Origin: Rhodospirillales bacterium | GTDB taxonomy: Bacteria; Pseudomonadota; Alphaproteobacteria; Micavibrionales; Micavibrionaceae | Length of the DNA stretch: 64,000 nucleotides | Direction: 5' to 3' | Assembly: GCA_020638285.1 (NCBI GenBank) | Contig: JACKIV010000001.1 | Location: 310,001-374,000 of the forward strand | Part shown: positions 52,249-60,633 of the stretch, in pieces | Position numbering within the stretch: the first letter of the stretch is position 1 | How the letters are laid out: every line of letters starts with the position of its first letter | Notes under the pieces: model-generated | What the model saw: the letters and a program-made list of their open reading frames with translations, nothing else | The model's database searches: none | Told to the model about the DNA's origin: nothing | Translations under genes and position numbers: made by a program

Positions 52249-54225
52249 ATGACCGCCGTTATAAATCCTGGTTCCCGGCCGATGGCCAACGCGATCCGGG
52301 CTCTGGCCATGGACGCTGTCGAAAAGGCTAAATCCGGGCATCCCGGCATGCCGATGGGCATGGCGGACGCGGCAACCGTCCTGTTTACGAAATTTCTGAA
52401 ATTCGATCCGAAATGGCCGCAATGGCCTGACCGGGACCGGTTTGTCCTGTCCGCCGGGCATGGGTCGATGTTGCAGTATGCGCTGCTCTATCTTTCAGGT
52501 TATGAGAAAATCAGCCTTGAGAACATTAAGAATTTCCGTCAGTTGCACAGCCATACTCCCGGCCATCCGGAAATTGACGTGGCGTCGGGCATTGAAACCA
52601 CAACCGGGCCTCTCGGGCAGGGGATTGCCACAGCCGTTGGGATGGCTCTGGCCGAGAGGCATCTGAATGCCCGGTTCGGGGATTCTCTGGTTGACCACCA
52701 TACCTATGTGATTGCCAGCGACGGCGATCTGATGGAGGGGATCAGTCATGAGGCGTGCGCCCTGGCCGGGCATCTGAAGCTTTCGCGCCTTATCGTCCTG
52801 TATGACGACAATGGAATCAGCATCGACGGAGAAACTTCTCTGTCTTTTGGCGAGGACACGACAAAGCGCTTTGAGGCCTATGGGTGGGACGTCCAAAGCA
52901 TCGACGGTCACGATCCGGCGGCGGTGGAGACGGCTATTTCCGCCGCGCTCAAGACCACCACGCCAAGTCTCATTCGCTGCAAGACGGTTATCGGATTCGG
53001 CGCGCCGACCAAGGCGGGCAAGGAGTCCTGCCACGGATCGCCTCTGGGGGCCGAGGAAATCGCAGGCGCGCGGGCGGCGTTGGGATGGAGCGCCGGACCT
53101 TTCGAAATTCCGGATGATATTCTGAGCCAGTGGCGCAGCGCCGGAGCGCGAAACCAGAGCGTTGCTGTCGCGTGGAAACAGCGCTATGACGCTCAGGGCG
53201 CTGGCTTGAGAGAAGCTCTGGAGGGCGATGCGGCCCGGATGGACGCGCCTGTGATCGCCGCCTTGAAAGAAAAATTCCGCGCCGAAAAGCCGGTTCTGGC
53301 CACGCGCGCGGCCTCGGGCAAGGTGCTTGAGTCCCTGATTCCGGCCATTCCCGAACTGGTTGGCGGATCGGCGGATCTGACCGGATCGGTCAATACGCGG
53401 GTCAAGGGGATGGAGACGCTGGATGCGGGAAATTACGCCGGGCGCTATATCCATTATGGCGTGCGTGAACACGGTATGGCCGCGATGATGAACGGTATGG
53501 CCCTGCATGGCGGAATTATTCCCTATTCGGGGACGTTCCTGCAATTTGCCGATTATTGCCGCCCTGCGATTCGCCTCTCGGCCCTGATGCGCCAGCGGGT
53601 GGTTTATGTCATGACTCATGATTCGATCGGTCTGGGGGAAGACGGCCCGACGCACCAGCCGGTCGAGCATCTGGCCTCTTTGCGCGCCATGCCCAATCTG
53701 AATGTGTTCCGTCCCTGCGACCCCATTGAGGCCGCCGAATGCTGGGAAATTGCGCTTGGCACGGCGCATACGCCTTCCGTCCTGTCTTTGTCGCGCCAGA
53801 ATTTGCCGTTTGTGCGCGAGGCTCCGGAGGCTGGAAATCTGTGTGCGAAGGGGGGCTATGTCCTTAAAGACTGTGCCGGTGCGCCCCGCGTTGTCCTGAT
53901 CGCCACGGGGTCTGAAATCGCCATTGCGCTGGAGGCCCAAGGCCTTCTTGAAAAAGAAGGAATCCCCGCGCGGGTTGTGTCTATGCCCTGTCTGGACCTG
54001 TTCGCGGCGCAGCCTGAGGAATACCGCGCCTCGGTTCTTGGTCCGGCTGAGGCTCGTCTCGTGGTTATTGAGGCCGGAATCCGTCAGGGATGGGATGGGA
54101 TTCTGGGCGCAAGCGGCGCGTTCATCGGGATGACGGGGTTTGGCGATTCTGCCCCTGCTCCGGCTCTTTATGCCCATTTTGGCATCACTGCGGCGGCGGT
54201 TTTGGAGGCTTTAAATAAAGCTTAA
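52249..54225 (+). CDS. tkt: Transketolase
   Basis: Transfers two-carbon units between sugar phosphates in the pentose phosphate and Calvin-type pathways. 658 residues from the ATG at 52249 (AAAGG upstream). Thiamine-diphosphate motif ASDGDLMEGISHEACALAG, His in SGHPGMPMG, the middle pyrimidine domain with VREHGMAAMMNG and DSIGLGEDGPTHQPVEH, and a C-terminal domain. Complete. Repeat copy 3 lies upstream. Confidence 0.96.
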   Translation: MTAVINPGSRPMANAIRALAMDAVEKAKSGHPGMPMGMADAATVLFTKFLKFDPKWPQWPDRDRFVLSAGHGSMLQYALLYLSGYEKISLENIKNFRQLHSHTPGHPEIDVASGIETTTGPLGQGIATAVGMALAERHLNARFGDSLVDHHTYVIASDGDLMEGISHEACALAGHLKLSRLIVLYDDNGISIDGETSLSFGEDTTKRFEAYGWDVQSIDGHDPAAVETAISAALKTTTPSLIRCKTVIGFGAPTKAGKESCHGSPLGAEEIAGARAALGWSAGPFEIPDDILSQWRSAGARNQSVAVAWKQRYDAQGAGLREALEGDAARMDAPVIAALKEKFRAEKPVLATRAASGKVLESLIPAIPELVGGSADLTGSVNTRVKGMETLDAGNYAGRYIHYGVREHGMAAMMNGMALHGGIIPYSGTFLQFADYCRPAIRLSALMRQRVVYVMTHDSIGLGEDGPTHQPVEHLASLRAMPNLNVFRPCDPIEAAECWEIALGTAHTPSVLSLSRQNLPFVREAPEAGNLCAKGGYVLKDCAGAPRVVLIATGSEIAIALEAQGLLEKEGIPARVVSMPCLDLFAAQPEEYRASVLGPAEARLVVIEAGIRQGWDGILGASGAFIGMTGFGDSAPAPALYAHFGITAAAVLEALNKA

Positions 54226-54333
54226 GGTTGTTTTTGTGTCATTTTCCGGAACACAGAACGCTTGCGTTTTGTTGTCATATGTATAAACTCGGACGGAGTT
54301 TCAGGAACATGACACGAAAAAGGAGCCAACATC

Positions 54334-54525
54334 ATGACCGCGCAAGTCGAAATCGCAAAATCCGAAGTGTTCAACTTTCATTCAGACGTTCGTCCCTTTG
54401 GCCGCGCGCCCTGGGATGCGCCGAAGCCGACTCAAACTCCGGAAGACCAGAGATTTAACGTCAATTCGAACGTTCGTCCCTTTGGTCAGTCTCCGTGGGA
54501 TGCCCCGGCTCCAAAGTCGGCATAA
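54334..54525 (+). CDS. 63-residue protein with an internally duplicated motif
   Basis: A clear AGGAG stands 9 bases before the ATG. The protein repeats one unit: FNFHSDVRPFGRAPWDAPKP, then FNVNSNVRPFGQSPWDAPAP. There is no signal sequence or Cys. The unit VRPFG..PWDAP suggests a binding peptide or a small adaptor. I do not recognise it. A 106-base gap separates it from tkt. Confidence 0.65.
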   Translation: MTAQVEIAKSEVFNFHSDVRPFGRAPWDAPKPTQTPEDQRFNVNSNVRPFGQSPWDAPAPKSA

Positions 54526-54552
54526 AAAAGCGCGTCCCTGACGTTGCTGTAA

Positions 54553-54640
54553 CCAAACCTGTCATCCCGGGCTTGACCCGGGATCCAGTAAAGGCTTGAC
54601 AAAACGGGATCTTCGCACAAGGCGGGGGTGACAGGTTTGG
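54553..54640. repeat. 88-bp MITE-like element with perfect 12-bp terminal inverted repeats
   Basis: CCAAACCTGTCA (54553-54564) and TGACAGGTTTGG (54629-54640) are perfect inverted ends. Inside lies CCCGGGCTTGACCCGGG, a common alphaproteobacterial palindrome. It follows the 63-residue gene and may also be a terminator. Confidence 0.7.
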
Positions 54641-54775
54641 CACGCTTCAAGACTTTTGCAGCAGGTCTATTCTTGTAAACGTCGCGTCCTGTGGCTATAA
54701 CGGAAAGAGAGGGACTTGCTCTTGCGCATGGTCCTTCTTCTTTTTCTGAAATTTGCACGAGACAGGGCTTGGACC

Positions 54776-56047
54776 ATGCACGATCTCAAGGCTATCCGGG
54801 ATGAACCCGGTGCGTACGATGCCAACTGGGCGCGGCGCGGACTTTCTCCGCAGACTCCTGCGATTTTGTCTTTGGACGAAAAACGTCGCGGGCTTCAGAC
54901 CCGGTTGCAGGAGCTTCAGGCCCGCCGGAACGAAGCCTCAAAGGAAATCGGGAAAATCAAGGCCGCCAAGGGGGATGCCGAGGCCTTGATGGCGCAGGTC
55001 GCCGCTCTGAAAGACGACATGGCGGCGCTGGAGGCGCAGGAGGCCGAAACGGCTCGCGCGCTCGACGATATTCTTTCAACCCTGCCGAATCTTCTGGATG
55101 ATACGACGCCCGACGGGCCGGATGAGACGCACAATGTCGAAGTGCGTCGGGTGGGGACGCCGCCCCGCCGCAATGAATCCCCCGATCATGCCGCCATTGG
55201 CGAGGCGCTGGGCATGATGGATTTCGAGACCGCCGCGAAGATTTCCGGCGCGCGGTTTACCCTTTTGCGCGGGGGGCTGGCGCGGCTGGAGCGCGCACTG
55301 GCCCAGTTCATGCTGGATACGCACACGACGGAGCATGGCTATACGGAAGTCTCGCCGCCCTTGATGGTCAAGGACGATGCGGCCTACGGCACGGGGCAAT
55401 TGCCGAAATTTTCTGAAGATCTGTTTCGGACCACCAACGGATACTGGCTTGTTCCCACCTCCGAAGTCCCGTTAACCAACACGGTCGCGGACATGATTCT
55501 GGAGTCGGAGGCTCTGCCCATTCGCCTGACGGCCCATACGCCGTGTTTCCGTTCCGAAGCCGGAGCCGCCGGAAAAGACACGCGCGGCATGATTCGCCAG
55601 CACCAGTTCTATAAGGTCGAAATGGTGAGCATCACCCGGCCCGAAGACAGCGCCGCCGAGCATGAGCGGATGACGGCCTGCGCCGAAAACATCCTGAAGA
55701 AACTGGATCTGCCCTTCCGCACGGTCGTTTTGTGCAGCGGGGATACAGGATTTGGCGCACGCAAGACCTATGATATCGAGGTCTGGCTGCCCGGCCAGAA
55801 TGCCTATCGGGAAATTTCCAGCTGTTCGAACTGCGGCGATTTTCAGGCCCGGCGCATGAAAGCCCGCGCCCGTCCGAAGGGCGAGAAGGACACGCGATTC
55901 GTCCATACGCTCAACGGGTCGGGTCTTGCCGTGGGCCGGACCCTGATCGCCGTTATGGAGAATTACTACGACCCTGCCGACGGGGGAATCGTGGTCCCCG
56001 CAGCCCTGCGTCCCTATATGGGCGGGTTGGAGAAGATTACAAAGTAA
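54776..56047 (+). CDS. serS: Seryl-tRNA synthetase
   Basis: 423 residues from the ATG at 54776 (the frame opens earlier). N-terminal coiled-coil arm that binds the tRNA variable loop (LQTRLQELQARRNEASKEI), then class II catalytic core: motif 2 around TPCFRSEAGAAGKDTRGMIRQ (split around FRSEAGAAGKDT) and motif 3 LNGSGLAVGRTLIAVMENY. Transcribed with pcm, 63 bases downstream. Confidence 0.97.
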   Translation: MHDLKAIRDEPGAYDANWARRGLSPQTPAILSLDEKRRGLQTRLQELQARRNEASKEIGKIKAAKGDAEALMAQVAALKDDMAALEAQEAETARALDDILSTLPNLLDDTTPDGPDETHNVEVRRVGTPPRRNESPDHAAIGEALGMMDFETAAKISGARFTLLRGGLARLERALAQFMLDTHTTEHGYTEVSPPLMVKDDAAYGTGQLPKFSEDLFRTTNGYWLVPTSEVPLTNTVADMILESEALPIRLTAHTPCFRSEAGAAGKDTRGMIRQHQFYKVEMVSITRPEDSAAEHERMTACAENILKKLDLPFRTVVLCSGDTGFGARKTYDIEVWLPGQNAYREISSCSNCGDFQARRMKARARPKGEKDTRFVHTLNGSGLAVGRTLIAVMENYYDPADGGIVVPAALRPYMGGLEKITK

Positions 56048-56110
56048 CGCTGTCTGTTTTTATTACGAAGACGTGACGTCGTTCTTCCGAGACTCTGTTA
56101 ATGTGCCGCC

Positions 56111-56794
56111 ATGACCATTGATGATACAAAGAAAATCCGGCTGGTGATGTATCTGCGTACGGCGGGGATCAGCGACACGCGGGTTTTAAGCGCCATGGAA
56201 CGCGTCCCGCGCGATGTCTTTGTTCCGCCGACCTTTCGGGATCAGGCGTGGGAGGATACCGCCCTGCCGATTGGTCTGGGGCAGACCATCAGCCAGCCGC
56301 TCGTCGTTGCGACCATGACTCAGGCCTTGAAGATCGGCGAGAAAGACAAAATTCTGGAAATCGGGACGGGATGCGGGTATCAGGCCGCAATTCTGGCCCG
56401 CCTGTGCCGCCGAGTCTATACGATTGAGCGGCACAAGCCTTTGCTGGATGTCGCGTTGCGCCATCTGGACGATCTGAAAATCCGCAACGTCACCGCCATT
56501 TGCGCCGACGGGATGAAGGGCTGGCCCGATCAGGCGCCGTTCGACCGGATCATCGTGACCGCCGCCGCGCGCGAAAAGCCGCCGCAGGCTTTGATCGACC
56601 AGCTGGATATTGGCGGGATTCTGGTTATTCCTGTCGGTGAAAACGGCGCACAGGTCTTGCGGCTCTACAAAAAAGAATCCCGCGATACCTTCGCCATCCG
56701 TGATCTGATGCCGGTGCGATTTGTTCCCTTGCTCCCCGATGTGGCCAAACCCGGAGACTATGCCGAAAAGGATCTGGTCGATCTGGCTGGATAA
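56111..56794 (+). CDS. pcm: Protein-L-isoaspartate O-methyltransferase
   Basis: Repairs isoaspartyl damage in proteins. 227 residues. SAM-binding motif ILEIGTGCGYQAAILA, the conserved Ser in GLGQTISQP and post-motif I IERHKPL. In many relatives serS-surE-pcm follow one another; here surE is missing between them. Confidence 0.95.
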   Translation: MTIDDTKKIRLVMYLRTAGISDTRVLSAMERVPRDVFVPPTFRDQAWEDTALPIGLGQTISQPLVVATMTQALKIGEKDKILEIGTGCGYQAAILARLCRRVYTIERHKPLLDVALRHLDDLKIRNVTAICADGMKGWPDQAPFDRIIVTAAAREKPPQALIDQLDIGGILVIPVGENGAQVLRLYKKESRDTFAIRDLMPVRFVPLLPDVAKPGDYAEKDLVDLAG

Positions 56795-56804
56795 GGCGTC
56801 CGGG

Positions 56805-57287
56805 TTATGCGCTTGTCGATGTTCGATCTCCGTCCGGAGAAGGCGAGGGAGCCGGGGCGCTCTCATCGGACGCATTTTTGCGAACGCCGGACATGAGCCC
56901 GGCGGCGATATCGCGGTTGATATCAATCAAGGCGTCCATTTTGCTTTTTTCAGGTCTGGCGAGAAGCTCCACCGTTCGCTTGAAAATAAAGTTCGACAGA
57001 TTGATGATGTTGCTGCGCAGATCGTTCGGTCTGGTCCCGTCGGCATTTTCCAGTGCCGCGTCATAAAACATCAGCCATATCTGGCGGTTATAGTGCAAAG
57101 TCTCATCCAGTTTCTCATGGGTCATCTGGTCCCAGTTGTCCTGAAGATCCTGCATCTTGCGCACGGCCTTGAGCAGGACGCGAGCCTCCAGCTCACGCTG
57201 GTCGGGCGTATGCGTCTGGGCATTCTGGTCGTATGCGCCTGCCGCCGAGGCGTAAGGATTACCGGGATTCGCAGGATTTTTGGACAT
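56805..57287 (-). CDS. flaF: Flagellar biosynthesis regulator FlaF
   Basis: 160 residues. Family pattern NPYASAAGAYDQNAQTHTP, RELEARVLLKAVRKMQDLQ, LHYNRQIWLMFYDAALE and LRSNIINLSNFIFKR; the last 35 residues are a low-complexity extension. FlaF is needed for flagellin secretion or translation in alphaproteobacteria and acts opposite to FlbT. Its start overlaps flbT by 29 bases. Confidence 0.92.
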   Translation of the reverse strand: MSKNPANPGNPYASAAGAYDQNAQTHTPDQRELEARVLLKAVRKMQDLQDNWDQMTHEKLDETLHYNRQIWLMFYDAALENADGTRPNDLRSNIINLSNFIFKRTVELLARPEKSKMDALIDINRDIAAGLMSGVRKNASDESAPAPSPSPDGDRTSTSA

Positions 57288-57666
57288 GTTCCATCAGCTC
57301 GCGTTCGTGGTCGATGAGATCTCGGGCTTCTTTCAGGGCTTTGTAATAGGACCCTTCGATGATTTTTTCGTTGATTTTCAGGAAGAAAAAAGCGGTCGAG
57401 GGCGCAGCTTCCTGAATTTCGCGTAACATGGAAAAGTAAGACTCGTGATGTTCCCGGGGGTTTCGCGCCAGATACATGCACTGTATCAGAAAATAAATCT
57501 TCCGGCACGGGGTGTCGGCTTCATTTTCCTGCATCACGTCTTTTTCGCGCAGAATGGGCGCGTCTCCGGCGATATGTAAACGGATGCGCCGCTGGTCGTC
57601 ATTGGTGATGACGGCTGCACCGATCAGGATTTTTTCACCGGGTTTGAGGTCGATCACGAGCGCCAT
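57259..57666 (-). CDS. flbT: Flagellar biosynthesis repressor FlbT
   Basis: 135 residues. Conserved MALVIDLKPGEKILIGAAVI, GDAPILREKDVMQE and SYYKALKEARDLIDHE. FlbT binds flagellin mRNA leaders and limits flagellin translation. The flaF-flbT pair marks the organism as a flagellated alphaproteobacterium; the flagellin genes usually next to it are absent here. Confidence 0.93.
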   Translation of the reverse strand: MALVIDLKPGEKILIGAAVITNDDQRRIRLHIAGDAPILREKDVMQENEADTPCRKIYFLIQCMYLARNPREHHESYFSMLREIQEAAPSTAFFFLKINEKIIEGSYYKALKEARDLIDHERELMEHVQKSCESR

Positions 57667-57903
57667 GGATTTCTTCCTTGCGAGAGTTAAACGGGCCTTC
57701 TGCCCCTCTCTTTGACCCTATCATACGCGTCTTAACGAAAAATGAAAAGCACAACGAAATCCCCCCTTGGACATCGGGGCGGGATGGATGTACAATCAGA
57801 GGTGCTTTCGGTTTCGGGGGTTTTCCGTATCGGGAGCCCTTTGCTTTTGGTCTGTTTTTTTTGCGTTGCTTCGCGCACTGTGCCTTTGTTCAAGGATTCG
57901 CTC

Positions 57904-59217
57904 ATGTTTTCCGAAATCGGACGCTTTGCCTTGCCTCGCTTTGTTGTTGCGATGGCTTTGATTCTGTCCTTTTTCGCCTTTTTGTGCGCTCCGGATCCTG
58001 CGTGGGCCAGAGGCCGCAAGGCCCCGGCCGAAAACAAAAAATACGCCGATATTGTCATGGATGCCGTTACGGGCGAGATCCTGCATCAGAGAAATGCGGA
58101 CAAGCCGCTTCATCCTGCGTCTTTGACCAAGATGATGACCCTTTTGATGACGTTTGACGCTCTGGAGGACGGGCGGATTCACCTGAATGACCGGATTCCC
58201 GTTTCGGCGCATGCGGCGTCCATGGTGCCGAGCAAGCTTGGCCTGAAGCCCGGAAGCACGATTCGGGTTGAGGATGCGATTTACGCACTTGTGACGAAAT
58301 CGGCGAACGATGTTGCCGTAACTCTGGCTGAATCTCTGGGTGGGACGGAGCGGCGATTCGCCGGGATGATGACCCGTCGGGCCAAGGCCTTGGGGATGAG
58401 TCAGACCAATTTCCGGAACGCGTCCGGTCTTCATCATTCTGCTCAGGTGTCCACGGCGCGGGACATGGCTCGGTTGGCGCGCTATATCATCCGCGAACGA
58501 TCTCGTTACTACGGGTATTTTTCGACAAAGAGTTTTACGTACAAGGGCGATACATACCATAATCACAATCGTCTGATGGGGACATATCGTGGCATGGACG
58601 GGATGAAAACCGGATATACGGTGCCTTCGGGGTTTAATCTTGTGGCGTCTGCCGTCCGTGGGGATCGGCGTTTGATCGGCGTTGTGTTCGGGGGACGCAG
58701 CGCGGCTTCCCGTAATGCGCGGATGGCGGCTTTGCTGGACGAGGCCTTTGCCTTGCCCGAGTCGGGGCGCGGAATGGCGCTGGCCGGGCTTGCGCCGGAT
58801 GTTGTGGCTCCTGTCCCTGGCTTGAAGCCGACGGATCGGGCGGAAGACGATGACGCCGGGGATGTGGCCTTGGCCGATATGGGTGAGGGCGTTGGCGATG
58901 CTTCGATCGCGGGGGACGACGATATTCGCTCCCGTCCGCCGGAGCCGTCCCTTCGCAAGCGTACGGATCCATCCGGGGCTTGGTCCATTCAGGTCGGGGC
59001 CTATGGAAATAAAAAGGCCACAGGGGATGTTTTGCGGCGGGCTGTGGCGGCTTTGCCCTCGGAACTTGCTCATGTGACGCGGGCGGAAATCGCGTCTTCC
59101 CGCGGGACAAACGGGACCATTTTCCGCGCCCGTTTGTCGGGGTACGATCGGAATCAGGCGATTCGGGCCTGTCGTCATTTTCGAGACTGTCTTGTCATAG
59201 CGCCCCGCGGGCGGTAG
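57904..59217 (+). CDS. D-alanyl-D-alanine carboxypeptidase with SPOR domain (DacC-like)
   Basis: 437 residues from the ATG at 57904 (AAGGA 8 bases upstream; frame opens earlier). Signal peptide (FVVAMALILSFFAFLCAPDPAWA), S11 peptidase motifs SLTK, SAN and KTG in order, then a low-complexity linker and a C-terminal SPOR domain (WSIQVGAYGNKKATG...FRARLSGY) that binds denuded glycan at septa. A penicillin-binding protein that trims stem peptides at the division site. Confidence 0.93.
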   Translation: MFSEIGRFALPRFVVAMALILSFFAFLCAPDPAWARGRKAPAENKKYADIVMDAVTGEILHQRNADKPLHPASLTKMMTLLMTFDALEDGRIHLNDRIPVSAHAASMVPSKLGLKPGSTIRVEDAIYALVTKSANDVAVTLAESLGGTERRFAGMMTRRAKALGMSQTNFRNASGLHHSAQVSTARDMARLARYIIRERSRYYGYFSTKSFTYKGDTYHNHNRLMGTYRGMDGMKTGYTVPSGFNLVASAVRGDRRLIGVVFGGRSAASRNARMAALLDEAFALPESGRGMALAGLAPDVVAPVPGLKPTDRAEDDDAGDVALADMGEGVGDASIAGDDDIRSRPPEPSLRKRTDPSGAWSIQVGAYGNKKATGDVLRRAVAALPSELAHVTRAEIASSRGTNGTIFRARLSGYDRNQAIRACRHFRDCLVIAPRGR

Positions 59218-59264
59218 GACGCGTTTCCGTTGGTCTGTGTTGCTGTCGAAAAGAGAGGCGGCTC

Positions 59265-60149
59265 TTGCCATCCATGCCTGATTCGTTGGTTTTGAAGGAG
59301 CGAAAGCGTCTGATTGTTACCGGAAAATCCGGGTCTGGCTTGTCCTCGGCTCTCAAGAGCCTTGAGGATATTGGATACGACGTCATTGATAACTTGCCGC
59401 TTTCCTTGCTGGATTCTCTTCTGGATCAACCGGATATCAGGGACAGGGCCTTGGCCGTCGGTCTGGACGTCCGGTCTTTGGGGTTCGATCCCGCTGCCAT
59501 TCTGGCGCAGGCCGAGCGGCGTGGCCTTTTTCTGCTTTTTCTGACGTGCGACGATGCAGCGCTTCAGAAACGGTTTACGGCGACGCGTCGCCGGCATCCT
59601 CTGGCCAGAGACAAGTCAGTTGCCGATGGGATTCGGGCCGAGCGCATGATGCTTGATCCTTTGCGCCGTGCCGCCGATCTGGTGGTTGACACCACGGCCC
59701 TGTCCATTCACGATTTGCGGCACATTCTGGAGGGGCATTTCGGGCTGGAATCTTCTGGCAGACTGGCTGTGACGGTTCTGTCTTTTTCCTTTGGGCAGGG
59801 GATGCCCAGAGAGGCCGATCTTGTTTTTGACGTGCGGTTTTTGCGCAATCCTCATTGGGATGAGACTCTGCGTTCTTTGAGCGGGCTTGATGCTGCGGTG
59901 GGGACGTATATCGGGGACGATCCGGCCTGCGGACCTTTTCTGGATGCTTTGAAAGGCATGGTCGGGCCGCTTTTGCCGCGTTATGCGCAGGAGGGGAAAA
60001 GCTATCTGACTTTGGCTTTTGGCTGTACGGGCGGGCGTCACCGTTCGGTCTGGATGGCCGAGGAAGTTGGGCGGTGGCTGGAGTCCCTGGGCTGTCGCCT
60101 GAGTGTCAGGCACCGGGATCTTCAGGCCGGGGTTTTGGTTTCATCCTGA
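59265..60149 (+). CDS. RapZ-like nucleotide-binding protein
   Basis: 294 residues from TTG 59265, favoured because AGAGG stands 6 bases upstream (the ATG at 59274 is too far from it). The order of motifs fits RapZ: a P-loop region followed by ALKSLEDIGYDVIDNLPLSLLD, LDVRSL, RRRHPLA, FGQGMPREADLVFDVRFLRNP (split at ADLVFDVRFLRNPHW) and FGCTGGRHRSVWMAEE. The P-loop reads GKSGSGLSS, where most members have GxSGAGKS or GRS, so the usual Lys/Arg is Leu. RapZ links cell-wall precursor sensing to RNase E decay of small RNAs in enterobacteria; here it is not in a pts operon. Confidence 0.88.
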   Translation: MPSMPDSLVLKERKRLIVTGKSGSGLSSALKSLEDIGYDVIDNLPLSLLDSLLDQPDIRDRALAVGLDVRSLGFDPAAILAQAERRGLFLLFLTCDDAALQKRFTATRRRHPLARDKSVADGIRAERMMLDPLRRAADLVVDTTALSIHDLRHILEGHFGLESSGRLAVTVLSFSFGQGMPREADLVFDVRFLRNPHWDETLRSLSGLDAAVGTYIGDDPACGPFLDALKGMVGPLLPRYAQEGKSYLTLAFGCTGGRHRSVWMAEEVGRWLESLGCRLSVRHRDLQAGVLVSS

Positions 60150-60628
60150 TCTTCAAGAGGGAATCCGTAAGGGTCCAATGGGATCTCTCCGGTGACTTCG
60201 CGGCCCCATCGCGTCACGAGATCTGTTTGTCGTTGCTCGATGCTCCGCAGGCGTGCCAGCGCTTTTTGGGTCATGACGGTTGCCACGATGCCGGTCATGG
60301 ACCATTCGATCATATACCCCAGACATGCGGCGGCGTACATAACGACGATGGATAAGGGATTTGCAGCGATTTCAATGGCATGCTCCTTCGTGTGTTCGCC
60401 GCTCCATAACTCTATGATAAATGGGGTGCATCCGGCCAGATTCATTGACCCAACGGTCATTCCCAGAACTTTTTCGCGAGTCCGGTCAACGAGGGTTGCA
60501 ATAAATGTCGGGAGCATCCCGATGATAAGCAAAATCGTTGTGGGCAGGAATAAAAGGGCGGTGATGACGATGCCGATGAGGATAATCTGTCCCTTGACGC
60601 CCAGAGCATTTTTCTTTTTTCTTGCCAT
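60122..60628 (-). CDS. Membrane protein of unknown function
   Basis: 168 residues with two strong membrane segments near the start (IILIGIVITALLFLPTTILLIIGMLPTFI) and a third around 95-115 (LSIVVMYAAACLGYMIEW), then a polar tail. Convergent with and overlapping rapZ by 28 bases. Not recognised beyond being a conserved-looking hypothetical. Confidence 0.7.
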   Translation of the reverse strand: MARKKKNALGVKGQIILIGIVITALLFLPTTILLIIGMLPTFIATLVDRTREKVLGMTVGSMNLAGCTPFIIELWSGEHTKEHAIEIAANPLSIVVMYAAACLGYMIEWSMTGIVATVMTQKALARLRSIEQRQTDLVTRWGREVTGEIPLDPYGFPLEDQDETKTPA

Positions 60629-60633
60629 GAATT

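Noticed and set aside
57796..59271. 491-codon open frame opposite the DacC-like gene
   Set aside because: The plus-strand gene has all S11 motifs and a SPOR domain; the reverse frame is rich in His, Arg and Pro without any motif.
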